Assembly: GCA_946623295.1 (NCBI GenBank)
Contig: CAMOQY010000064.1
Location: 1-7,589 of the forward strand
Direction: 5' to 3'
DNA length: 7,589 nucleotides
Origin: an uncultured Lachnospiraceae bacterium
Lineage (GTDB): Bacteria; Bacillota; Clostridia; Lachnospirales; Lachnospiraceae
Of the stretch, positions 1 through 6,412 are shown in pieces (position 1 is the stretch's first letter; each line of letters opens with the position of its first letter). The position numbers were made by a program, and so were the translations under genes. A model generated the notes under the pieces. It did not search any database and was not told the origin of the DNA. It was given only the letters and a program-made list of their open reading frames with translations.

Positions 1-1964
1 TACTCACCGCGGATGATCCTGAGAGCCTCTTCCTCCGATATGATCGGAATTCCCAGGGCCTTTGCGGTCTTGTTTTTCGTGGAATTTGACGCCGTATCGT
101 TATTGATGAGATAAGTCGTCTTTGCGGAAACACTTCCCGCGGCTTTTCCCCCGAGGCTCTCGATCAGCTCCTGAAGCTCCTTGCGGTTTGAAAAATGCTC
201 CAGCGAGCCCGTGATGACAAAAGTCATTCCGGTCAGGTCAGCTCCGGACTGTTTCTCCTCCTCTTCAAAGCTGATCTCGTCAAGGATCCGGTCAAGCATC
301 CGCTGATTTGCCTCGTCGGCAAAATATTCACATATCGCATCAGCAAGCACATCACCGATCTGATCTATGGCAAGCAGCTCCTCTCTGACGGGATGGCGGA
401 GCCTGTCTATATCGCTGTTATAGGCACGGCAGAGAAGTCTGGCATTCGCAGCTCCGATACCGCCTATCCCAAGCCCGTAAATAAGGCGTGCAGGCGTGGT
501 CTTTCTTGCGGCATCGATAGCGGATATCAGCTTTGTGTACGACTTTTCCCCAAAACCTTCCATGTTGATTATCTCAAGCATGTGTCCCTCAAGACCAAAG
601 ATATCGGGAAGGTCCTTTAAAAACCCGCGTTCGATAAATTTAGACAGCGTCTCCTCGGAAAGCCCGTTGATATTCAGCGCATTGCGGCTGACAAAAAGGT
701 CAAAGCTCTTGATCTTTTTCGCCGGACAGTCAGGATTGATGCAGTGAAGTGTTTTTACATCCAGCACCTGCCTGATCTCGGTCTTCCCGCCGCATACGGG
801 GCACCGGTCCGGCGGCGCGGCGGGTCCGCTTTCAGTGAGATTTTCCGCGATCTGGGGGATTATCATATTGGCCTTGTAGACGGTTATGCGGTCTCCGATG
901 CCGAGCTTTAGCGCCTCGACGATGCTTACGTTATGCACGCTCGCGCGGCTTACCGAGGTCCCCTCAAGCTCAACCGGATCAAAAACCGCTACAGGATTTA
1001 TCAGACCTGTCCGGCTTGCGCTCCATTCGATCTCGCGCAGAACGCTTTCTCTGGTCTCGTCCGACCATTTAAAGGCGATCGAATCCCTCGGGAATTTCGC
1101 CGTGCGTCCGAGCGAGGCTCCGTAGGCGATGTCGTCGAGCGTAAGCACAAGTCCGTCAGACGGCAGGTCATTGTCGGCGATCCTCGAAGCGAAGCCCTCC
1201 ACTGCGGAGCGGAGCGAGCCTGCATTAACTCTCTCAAAGTAAACTGCCTCAAAGCCCTGTCCTTCGAGCCAGCGAAGCTGCTTTTCCCTCGAGTTTTCAA
1301 AATCCACATCGGGAGCGGATACAAGTGTAAACGCATAAAAATGGACATTTCTTTCCGCCGTGATACGGCTGGAAAGCTGTCTGACAGAACCGGCGCAGAG
1401 ATTTCTCGGATTCTTGTACCTGCCGGCCTCGTCTTCTATTTCATCATTGAGCTTGTTGAAATCGGAATATTTTATAACGGCCTCGCCGCGCAGGACAAGC
1501 TCGCCCTTGTACGCGATCGAAAGCGGAATGTTCTTAAATGTCCTGGCGTTTGCGGTGATGACTTCTCCTATCTCGCCGTTGCCTCTGGTCACGGCCTTGA
1601 AAAGCTCTCCGTCCCTGTATGTCAGAACTATAGTGAGACCGTCCATCTTCCAGGAAAGCAGCGCCTCCTGCCCTCCGAGCCAGCTGATCAGCTCGTCCAC
1701 GCTCTTGGTCTTATCGAGTGAGAGCATCGGACTGGGATGCGCCTCCTTGGGAAGCTCAGAGAGCACCTCATAGCCAACCTTAGCCGTCGGACTGCCGGCA
1801 AGCCTGATACCGCTCTCTTTTTCCAAAGCAAGAAGCTCGTCATAGAGTCTGTCATACTCTATATTCGGCATGATCTCACGACTCTCCTGGTAATAAGCCC
1901 TTGATGCCTCGCTGAGTATTCTGACAAGCTCCTTCATGCGCTCTACGCGCCGATCCTGCTCCAT
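1..1964 (-). CDS. ligA: NAD+-dependent DNA ligase LigA (Lachnospiraceae-type variant), complete except for last base of probable stop
   Basis: LigA seals nicks in duplex DNA during replication and repair, using NAD+ as AMP donor. 654 residues are visible (usual length about 670). The last codon is GAG and the next two bases are TA, so a TAA/TAG stop probably straddles the window edge. Domains in order: Ia (about 1-60, with EYDRLYDEL), adenylation domain with the nucleotidyl lysine K106 in KMDG, R127 in RGNG, E161 in RGE, D270 and K299; OB fold (about 305-385); zinc finger C388/C391/C408/C413; helix-hairpin-helix region (about 420-560, e.g. MEGFGEK at 468); BRCT (about 573-651, TFVITGSLEHF). 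Several usually invariant positions differ: N34 for the NMN-site Asp, S104 for Glu, RGNG for RGDG, T275 for the motif IV Lys. These recur in Lachnospiraceae LigA as I remember it. The ATG at 1964 follows a GGGGGAT stretch inside the end of the upstream gene, 4 bases after its stop, so the two are probably cotranscribed. Confidence 0.96.
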   Translation of the reverse strand, partial: MEQDRRVERMKELVRILSEASRAYYQESREIMPNIEYDRLYDELLALEKESGIRLAGSPTAKVGYEVLSELPKEAHPSPMLSLDKTKSVDELISWLGGQEALLSWKMDGLTIVLTYRDGELFKAVTRGNGEIGEVITANARTFKNIPLSIAYKGELVLRGEAVIKYSDFNKLNDEIEDEAGRYKNPRNLCAGSVRQLSSRITAERNVHFYAFTLVSAPDVDFENSREKQLRWLEGQGFEAVYFERVNAGSLRSAVEGFASRIADNDLPSDGLVLTLDDIAYGASLGRTAKFPRDSIAFKWSDETRESVLREIEWSASRTGLINPVAVFDPVELEGTSVSRASVHNVSIVEALKLGIGDRITVYKANMIIPQIAENLTESGPAAPPDRCPVCGGKTEIRQVLDVKTLHCINPDCPAKKIKSFDLFVSRNALNINGLSEETLSKFIERGFLKDLPDIFGLEGHMLEIINMEGFGEKSYTKLISAIDAARKTTPARLIYGLGIGGIGAANARLLCRAYNSDIDRLRHPVREELLAIDQIGDVLADAICEYFADEANQRMLDRILDEISFEEEEKQSGADLTGMTFVITGSLEHFSNRKELQELIESLGGKAAGSVSAKTTYLINNDTASNSTKNKTAKALGIPIISEEEALRIIRGE

Positions 1965-1968
1965 GCTC

Positions 1969-3099
1969 TCATCCCCCGTCTTTTTTCAGATATGTCCGCA
2001 GCCCGTCCAGATCGCCCCTGGTAAAATAGGGTGCCCGTGACTCCGCGAAGATGTTGATCCGGATATTGTTTTCTTCATCGGGATTTATGTTGACGTGTAT
2101 CTGATAGTTCTCATCCTCAGGATGCTCCGCGTCGGCATAAAAAACCGTATCGAGATTATAATGGAGCTCGCTGATTATGGAAAACGAACAGGTCCCCTCG
2201 CGGCTCATGCTTCCGGTTATATGGTAGATCTCCCCGTCCAGATATATATTGTCCGGACTGAGATTATCAGTCCTTTGTTTTTCTACGTAGACCTCGCCGT
2301 ATACGATACGGCTGCCGTCGATCTCTACTGTTCTGAAGGTGTTTTCATCGTAAAGCATGTACCACTTGTCCTGAATGAAGTCCATGGCGTAGCTCTCGCC
2401 GTATTTGCCCTCATACGCTTCGCTCGCGGGCGCGGAGATCGCTCCGGTCTGACCGTTTTCCTCCTCATTGCCTGACAGCAGCAAGATCCCAAGCAGGATG
2501 GCAGCGATAATAAAAAAGCTTGCCGTCACGATACCGATCATTATCGCGGCTGCTTTTTTTCTGTTTCCGCGCGCGATCGTTTGAGGAACCTTTTGGGATT
2601 CCTCTTCGCTCTGCTGCGCGTGCTTTTCCTTTAGATGATTGCGGAAAAACAGAAAGCCGTCCCGCTCGTTTGATTCCCTGATCTGGCTCTCCCAGTCAAG
2701 AATATTTGCTGCCCGATCGAGCTTCATTTTGATCACTGCGGTTTCATTCCCGCCGACAGTAAACGTCAGCGGACAGCTCAGATCTACGGGTTCGGGAGCT
2801 TCCTCAAGGACAAAACCCTCGGTGCTCTCTCCGGCTGACTTTCGTCTTTTGAGCTCGCGGACATACGCTATCCGGCGCTCTTTTTCCGCCTGGGCCCGGG
2901 CCTGCTCGATGAGGGCGGCCATTTCTTCGGTTATGACCCTTTTGATCGTATACGTGCCTGCGGGGACCTCCAGAACGAACGGATCGACGTCTATCTCCTG
3001 TTCGGGCAGTGAAAAACCGGAAACGGACGACTCAATAGTGACGCGGGCTTTGCCCGCGACCTTTAAAGCGCCGTATGAATCGATCAGTATATAGGACAT
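1969..3099 (-). CDS. Unrecognised single-pass membrane protein with cytoplasmic and extracytoplasmic domains
   Basis: 376 residues; I do not recognise the family. Residues 1-130 are predicted beta-rich with no signal peptide and include a VEVPAGTYTI-like strand-turn (about 43-52), reminiscent of PEGA or carboxypeptidase-regulatory-like beta sandwiches. A charged helix interrupts this part at about 58-90 (Glu/Arg/Lys/Ala rich). Residues 131-180 are hydrophilic. A single strongly hydrophobic segment (about 183-208) is preceded by RKK and followed by NEEEN, so the N-terminus should be cytoplasmic and residues 210-376 outside. The outer part is acidic and beta-rich, opening with DKWYMLYDE (244-252), and looks like a small barrel or sandwich. 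The ATG at 3099 follows GGGAGC at good spacing and lies 27 bases downstream of a predicted -10 element. The stop is 4 bases before ligA, indicating cotranscription. A signalling or envelope-sensing role is conceivable but unsupported. Confidence 0.85.
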   Translation of the reverse strand: MSYILIDSYGALKVAGKARVTIESSVSGFSLPEQEIDVDPFVLEVPAGTYTIKRVITEEMAALIEQARAQAEKERRIAYVRELKRRKSAGESTEGFVLEEAPEPVDLSCPLTFTVGGNETAVIKMKLDRAANILDWESQIRESNERDGFLFFRNHLKEKHAQQSEEESQKVPQTIARGNRKKAAAIMIGIVTASFFIIAAILLGILLLSGNEEENGQTGAISAPASEAYEGKYGESYAMDFIQDKWYMLYDENTFRTVEIDGSRIVYGEVYVEKQRTDNLSPDNIYLDGEIYHITGSMSREGTCSFSIISELHYNLDTVFYADAEHPEDENYQIHVNINPDEENNIRINIFAESRAPYFTRGDLDGLRTYLKKDGG

Positions 3100-3125
3100 G
3101 TCGCTCCCGAAAAAAGTTTTGATTT

Positions 3126-3155
3126 ATTTTACCACGCCGCAGCTGTAAAATTCAA
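3126..3155 (-). promoter_or_regulatory. Predicted sigma-A promoter with extended -10 for the membrane protein-ligA unit
   Basis: On the minus strand a TTGAAT -35 (3155-3150) is followed after 18 bases by TAAAAT (3131-3126), preceded by TGG, which makes a TGn extended -10. The start of transcription would be near 3119, giving a leader of about 20 bases before the ATG at 3099. The -10 overlaps the TAA stop of the small ORF upstream. No terminator separates this unit from rluF, so read-through from the thrS operon may also contribute. Prediction by eye. Confidence 0.55.
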
Positions 3156-3239
3156 GGCTGCGCTGCGATCTGCTCTGTCACTCTTCTGGAAGGTCTTGTC
3201 CCATTCCTGTACAAGCTTTATTCCTTCCTTCTTTATCAT
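3129..3239 (-). pseudogene. Probable remnant of an alpha/beta hydrolase gene (N-terminal fragment, 36 codons)
   Basis: An ATG at 3239, 16 bases after the rluF stop and preceded by GAGG and AAGG ribosome-binding-like sequences, opens a 36-codon frame ending in TAA at 3131-3129. Residues 5-22 (EGIKLVQEWDKTFQKSDR) resemble the start of a group of bacterial alpha/beta hydrolases that I remember beginning with EWDKTFPKSDKVDH followed by KVTFKNRYG. The expected strand after that point is absent: the frame runs into AALNFTAAAW and stops. I infer that the body of the hydrolase gene was deleted, leaving the head behind rluF. The alternative is a genuine small peptide gene whose resemblance is chance. 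The stop codon sits inside the -10 of the next promoter, so the deletion may have created or preserved that promoter. Confidence 0.5.
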
Positions 3240-3255
3240 GATCCTTTTCCTCGCT

Positions 3256-3981
3256 TTACTTTACTTCTTTTGCCACGCAGCTTTTCCTTACATCTTCAGC
3301 TTCTGCTTCGCTAAGATATCTCCAGCATCCCGGAGCCAGGTCTCCGAGTTCGATATTCATCACGCGGATACGCGAAAGGCTTCTGACGGAATACCCAAGT
3401 GCCCTGCACATGCGTCTGATCTGGCGGTTCATTCCCTGCGTAAGCACGATATGGAATTCCTGAAGCCCGCTCTTTTTTACGCGGCAGGGCCTTGTCCTGC
3501 GGATGTTTCCGTCGATATCGATATCCACGCCGCCGCGCATCGCGATAAGAAAATCCTCCGTTACCGGACGGTTTACGCCGACTACGTACTCCTTCTCGTG
3601 TCGGTTGCTCCCGCCGGCGATCTCCTGCGCCAGGGCTCCGTTGTTTGTCATAAGGATCAGACCTGACGAATCCTTGTCGAGTCTTCCTATCGAAAAGACT
3701 CTTGTACCGGCGTTAACGAGTGAAGCAAGCGTCTTTTCGCCGGAAAAATGCGCCTCGGTGCATACTGCGCCAACCGGCTTGTTTACGGCGATCAGTATAT
3801 CTCTTTCCTCGGGACGGATCTCTCTGTCATCCAGGGTGACGATATCGCTATCCTCCACCTTTACGCCAAGAGAGGCCGTCTGTCCGTTGACGCGGACGCG
3901 GCCCTCTTCTATGATCCGGTCTGCCGCCCTGCGGGAGCAGACCCCGCAGAGCGCCAGATAATGATTAAGTCTGTAAGACAT
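3256..3981 (-). CDS. rluF: 23S rRNA pseudouridine synthase, RluF-like (RsuA/RluB family)
   Basis: 241 residues. The enzyme isomerises a uridine in 23S rRNA to pseudouridine; in E. coli RluF the target is U2604. An S4 RNA-binding domain occupies about residues 3-50 (RLNHYLALCGVCSRRAADR). The catalytic domain carries GRLDKDSSGLILMTN with the catalytic Asp at 102, then HEKEY (128-132), and the conserved QGMNRQIRRMC (182-192) followed by RIRVMNI and GCWRYL. NRHEKEYVV, the RIRVMNIELG block and the GxWRxL ending fit RluF better than RluB or RsuA. It lacks the long basic C-terminal tail of the E. coli enzyme. The ATG at 3981 has a GAGG box 5-6 bases upstream. It begins 10 bases after the thrS stop, so it should be cotranscribed with thrS and come under the same T-box. 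The exact target uridine is inferred by homology. Confidence 0.92.
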   Translation of the reverse strand: MSYRLNHYLALCGVCSRRAADRIIEEGRVRVNGQTASLGVKVEDSDIVTLDDREIRPEERDILIAVNKPVGAVCTEAHFSGEKTLASLVNAGTRVFSIGRLDKDSSGLILMTNNGALAQEIAGGSNRHEKEYVVGVNRPVTEDFLIAMRGGVDIDIDGNIRRTRPCRVKKSGLQEFHIVLTQGMNRQIRRMCRALGYSVRSLSRIRVMNIELGDLAPGCWRYLSEAEAEDVRKSCVAKEVK

Positions 3982-3991
3982 GGATACCTCT

Positions 3992-5806
3992 TTACTTTTT
4001 GATCTCCTTGCGGATCTCCTTTGTACGGATCTCCTCGCTTATAGCAGAGATAAACTCGGCAAGCGTCTTGCTGCCCTCATCTCCCTCAAACCTCGAGCTG
4101 ACGGAGACCGTACCGCTCTCCGCTTCCTTTTCGCCTACGATCAGCCAGTAAGGAAGTCTGTCCATACGGGCCTCGCGGATCTTGAAACCGAGCTTTTCGG
4201 AGCGCGCATCCACAGTGGATCTGATGCCGGCGGCGCGGAGCTGCCTGTCCACGCTGTCTGCGTACTCCTCGTACTTCTCGGAGATAGGCAGCACGCGTAC
4301 CTGCTCGGGGCAGAGCCATGTCGGGAACTTGCCCTCATAGTGCTCGATGAGCCATGCCAGCGTACGCTCATAGCATCCCATGGACGTCCTGTGGATGATG
4401 TAAGGCAGGGCCTTGTTGCCGTTCTGATCGATGTAGTACAATCCGAACTTCTCGGCAATCGCGCAGTCGAGCTGGATCGTGATCATCGTATCCTCTTTGC
4501 CGTAGACGTTTTTGGCCTGGATATCGATCTTGGGACCGTAGAAAGCAGCCTCGCCCTCAGCCTCGACAAACTTGATATTGTTTTTGCGCATTACGTTGCG
4601 CAGATAATCCTGAGTGCTGTTCCAGTACTCCTCATCGCCGAGGTACTTGTCGCTGTTGTTCGGATCCCACTTGGACAGACGGTAGGTTACGTCATCCTGA
4701 AGGCCAAGCGTGGTCATGACGTAGTTTGCAAGCTCTACGCAGCGGGTCAGCTCCTCTTCGGCCTGATCGGGACGAAGGATGATGTGTCCTTCGGTGATCG
4801 TAAACTGGCGGACGCGGGTAAGTCCGTGCATCTCGCCGGAATCCTCGTTGCGGAAAAGCGTGGAAGTCTCGCTCATACGGTAAGGCAGATCCTTGTAGGA
4901 GTGCTGCTCGTTCATGTATACGCAGTACTGGAACGGGCAGGTCATCGGGCGGAGCGCCAGAGTCTCCTTGTCGTCCTTTTCCTCGTTCATGATGAACATG
5001 CCGTCATGATAGTGATCCCAGTGTCCGCTGACCTTAAAGAGATCCGACTTGGACATGAGCGGCGTACGGGTACGAACGTAGCCCCACTCGTTGTCCTCGA
5101 GATCCTCTATCCAGCGCTGCAGCGTCATGATCATGCGGGTGCCCTTGGGAGTAAAGAGCGGCAGTCCCTGACCGATCATATCCACTGTCGTAAAGAGTTT
5201 CATCTCGCGGCCGAGGCGGTTGTGATCGATGAGCTTGATCTTTTCAAGGCGCTCCAGGTACGCGTCCAGCTCGTCCTTTGTAGGGAAGACAGTGCCGTAG
5301 ATGCGCTGCAGCATCTTGTTCTTCTCGTTGCCTCTCCAGTAGGCGCCCGATGACGAGATCAGCTTGAAATGCTTGATGTATCGGCTGTCGATGAGGTGAG
5401 GCCCGGCGCACAGATCCACAAAGTCCTCGCCCTGCCTGTAGAATGAGAGCTCGGCGTCCTCGGGAAGATCATTTATCAGCTCGACCTTGTACGGCTCGCC
5501 GCGGTCCTCCATGAGCTTGACCGCCTCCGCACGCGGCAGAGTGTACCGCTCAAAGCGGCGGCCTTCCTTAAGGATCTTTTTCATCTCCGCCTCTATGGCA
5601 TCCAGATCTTCTCTGGAAAAAGGCTCGGCGTCAAAGTCATAATAGAAACCGGTGTCGATAGCCGGTCCGATGGCCAGCTTTACGTCCGGAAAAAGTCTTT
5701 TTACCGCCTCAGCCATGATATGGCTCGTGCTGTGGCGAAGCGTGTCTCTGCCCTTTTCATCCTCAAAGGAATATTCGACAACTTCACCGTTCTCATAGAT
5801 CTTCAT
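3992..5806 (-). CDS. thrS: Threonine--tRNA ligase (ThrRS), form lacking the N-terminal TGS domain
   Basis: 604 residues. The enzyme charges tRNA-Thr and clears mischarged Ser-tRNA-Thr. The usual N-terminal TGS (N1) domain of about 60 residues is missing: after a short lead (MKIYENGEVVEYSFEDE) the protein enters the N2 editing domain with H25 and H29 of HSTSH and C133/H137 of CAGPH. The class II core keeps the zinc ligands C290, H341 and H472, motif 2 (FRNEDSGEMHGLTRVRQFT, 318-336) and motif 3 (GCYERTLAW, with R481). The anticodon-binding domain follows from about residue 500. The ATG at 5806 has a strong AAGGAG at 8 bases, and an in-frame TAA 18 bases upstream (5824-5822) rules out a longer start, so the missing TGS domain is not a start-site error. 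Expression should depend on the T-box upstream. rluF follows after 10 bases. Confidence 0.98.
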   Translation of the reverse strand: MKIYENGEVVEYSFEDEKGRDTLRHSTSHIMAEAVKRLFPDVKLAIGPAIDTGFYYDFDAEPFSREDLDAIEAEMKKILKEGRRFERYTLPRAEAVKLMEDRGEPYKVELINDLPEDAELSFYRQGEDFVDLCAGPHLIDSRYIKHFKLISSSGAYWRGNEKNKMLQRIYGTVFPTKDELDAYLERLEKIKLIDHNRLGREMKLFTTVDMIGQGLPLFTPKGTRMIMTLQRWIEDLEDNEWGYVRTRTPLMSKSDLFKVSGHWDHYHDGMFIMNEEKDDKETLALRPMTCPFQYCVYMNEQHSYKDLPYRMSETSTLFRNEDSGEMHGLTRVRQFTITEGHIILRPDQAEEELTRCVELANYVMTTLGLQDDVTYRLSKWDPNNSDKYLGDEEYWNSTQDYLRNVMRKNNIKFVEAEGEAAFYGPKIDIQAKNVYGKEDTMITIQLDCAIAEKFGLYYIDQNGNKALPYIIHRTSMGCYERTLAWLIEHYEGKFPTWLCPEQVRVLPISEKYEEYADSVDRQLRAAGIRSTVDARSEKLGFKIREARMDRLPYWLIVGEKEAESGTVSVSSRFEGDEGSKTLAEFISAISEEIRTKEIRKEIKK

Positions 5807-5846
5807 GGTTATATCTCCTTCTTAAATAATTCACTGTTTGTTTCGT

Positions 5847-6035
5847 GATATCTGTGTTCTCTCTTACGAAGCTGGTTCGCTGGCTTTCTGAATCAGGGCG
5901 CTCGGCTTCTAAAAAGCTTGAAAACGCAAAACTCGCTCCGCTCAAACAGTTGCGTTTTCTGCGCTTTTCTTTACGAAGCCTTCGCTGCTGATTCAACGAA
6001 AGCGCGAAAGGTTCGTAAGTGAGAACACAGATATC
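5847..6035 (-). repeat. 189-base imperfect palindrome (MITE-like element) in the thrS 5' UTR
   Basis: The two ends are inverted copies: GATATCTGTGTTCTC is exact at both termini (5847-5861 and 6021-6035), and the match runs to 24 bases with one difference (continuing CTTACGAA). Homology continues with small gaps through TTCGC, GCTTTC, TGAATCAG and GGCTTC, then a 10-base exact inner pair GAAAACGCAA / TTGCGTTTTC (5929-5938 and 5960-5969) closes over a loop rich in GAGCGGAGCGAG. The whole element can fold as one long hairpin with small bulges. It starts 17 bases past the T-box terminator T-tract and ends about 30 bases before the thrS ribosome binding site. I see no transposase and no clear target-site duplication. 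It could be a MITE, another dispersed intergenic repeat, or a structured leader segment. Confidence 0.75.
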
Positions 6036-6052
6036 CCTAAAAATAACTTAAT

Positions 6053-6085
6053 AAAAAAGTCCCCTGCAGAAAATCTGCAAGGGAC
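6053..6085 (-). terminator. T-box-controlled intrinsic terminator of the thrS leader
   Basis: On the minus strand GTCCCTTGCAGA (6085-6074) pairs with TCTGCAGGGGAC (6070-6059) as a 12-base-pair stem with one G-U wobble and a 3-base loop, followed at once by TTTTTT (6058-6053). This is a textbook rho-independent terminator. Its 5' arm overlaps the segment needed for the antiterminator. Confidence 0.95.
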
Positions 6086-6284
6086 GAGTAAACATACCCG
6101 CGGTTCCACCCCGCTTGCCGCCATAAGGGCAGCCGCTCATTTGAGACTGTAACGTAAGTCAACGGGCCGGATTGGGGCCGCTCGGAGGTGGTCTTCACTG
6201 AAGTCCTGGCAGGCGCATCCCAGCCGCGCGCCCTCTCTCTTGCCGGTATCATCAGCTACTCTTCTCGTCAACGCTTTCAATATG
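6053..6284 (-). promoter_or_regulatory. Threonine-specific T-box leader controlling thrS (and rluF)
   Basis: T-box leaders bind their cognate tRNA and stop termination when it is uncharged. The T-box core GTGGAACCGCGGG lies at 6109-6097. Stem I signatures are present: AGAGTAG near 6262-6256, AGAGAG near 6240-6235, an apical GGCTGGGATGCGCC region, and the 3' side of the specifier loop TGAAGACCACC. The specifier is ACC (6192-6190), a threonine codon, followed by the usual A; a second ACC sits directly after it. GCAAG (6118-6114) can pair with CCCTTGC (6083-6077) to form the antiterminator, and that same segment is part of the terminator stem, so the two folds exclude each other. The variable base of the bulge is A (UGGA), predicting U73 in the sensed tRNA-Thr. 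The left limit is the terminator T-tract; the right limit is the predicted transcript start. Confidence 0.93.
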
Positions 6285-6290
6285 TTGGAG

Positions 6291-6318
6291 ATTATAACAC
6301 TCTTTTTAAAAAAGTCAA
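6291..6318 (-). promoter_or_regulatory. Near-consensus sigma-A promoter for the thrS T-box transcript
   Basis: TTGACT (6318-6313) and a perfect TATAAT (6296-6291) are separated by 16 bases on the minus strand. The A/T-rich spacer includes TTTTTTAAAAA. Transcription would begin near 6284, just before the Stem I region of the T-box. A strong constitutive promoter with control left to attenuation is the usual arrangement for T-box genes. Confidence 0.85.
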
Positions 6319-6388
6319 ATCATTTCTGAGGATGACAGCATTCCTGCCGTCTCAGCAGGGGCGCGATAACAGACATTTTTACAACTTT

Positions 6389-6410
6389 CGCGGCGGGTAT
6401 GCCGCCCGCG
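6389..6410 (-). other. GC-rich hairpin just after the DUF5688 gene, possible weak terminator
   Basis: Starting 3 bases after the stop codon, the minus strand can pair either CGCGG with CCGCG or GGCGG with CCGCC around a CATAC loop. The following sequence (AAAGTTGTAAAAATG) has no proper T-tract. It could slow polymerase, stabilise the 3' end, or be a weak terminator between this gene pair and the thrS promoter. The rest of 6319-6388 shows only small hairpins. Confidence 0.3.
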
Positions 6411-6412
6411 CC

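Noticed and set aside
933..1721. A 262-codon plus-strand open frame antisense to ligA
   Set aside because: It is a shadow of ligA, which is unbroken through this region with its conserved motifs in frame; no ribosome site or recognisable domain.
3100..3256. A terminator between rluF and the membrane protein gene
   Set aside because: Short complementary GCAGC/GCTGC segments exist but no stable stem followed by a T-tract was found.
3980..5353. A 457-codon plus-strand open frame antisense to thrS
   Set aside because: It lies wholly across thrS, whose identity and active-site residues are certain. Long antisense frames arise from GC-biased third codon positions, and the translation (Leu/Val/Asp/Arg rich) shows no domain.
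5793..5996. A 67-codon minus-strand frame overlapping the thrS start (rich in Arg/Lys)
   Set aside because: It runs through the palindromic element, ends inside thrS in another frame, and has no ribosome site. Composition reflects the inverted repeat. A peptide inside the element cannot be fully excluded.
6037..6252. A 71-codon minus-strand frame within the T-box leader, as a possible leader peptide
   Set aside because: The region is explained by T-box secondary structure with tRNA recognition; the frame crosses the terminator and has no conserved peptide features.
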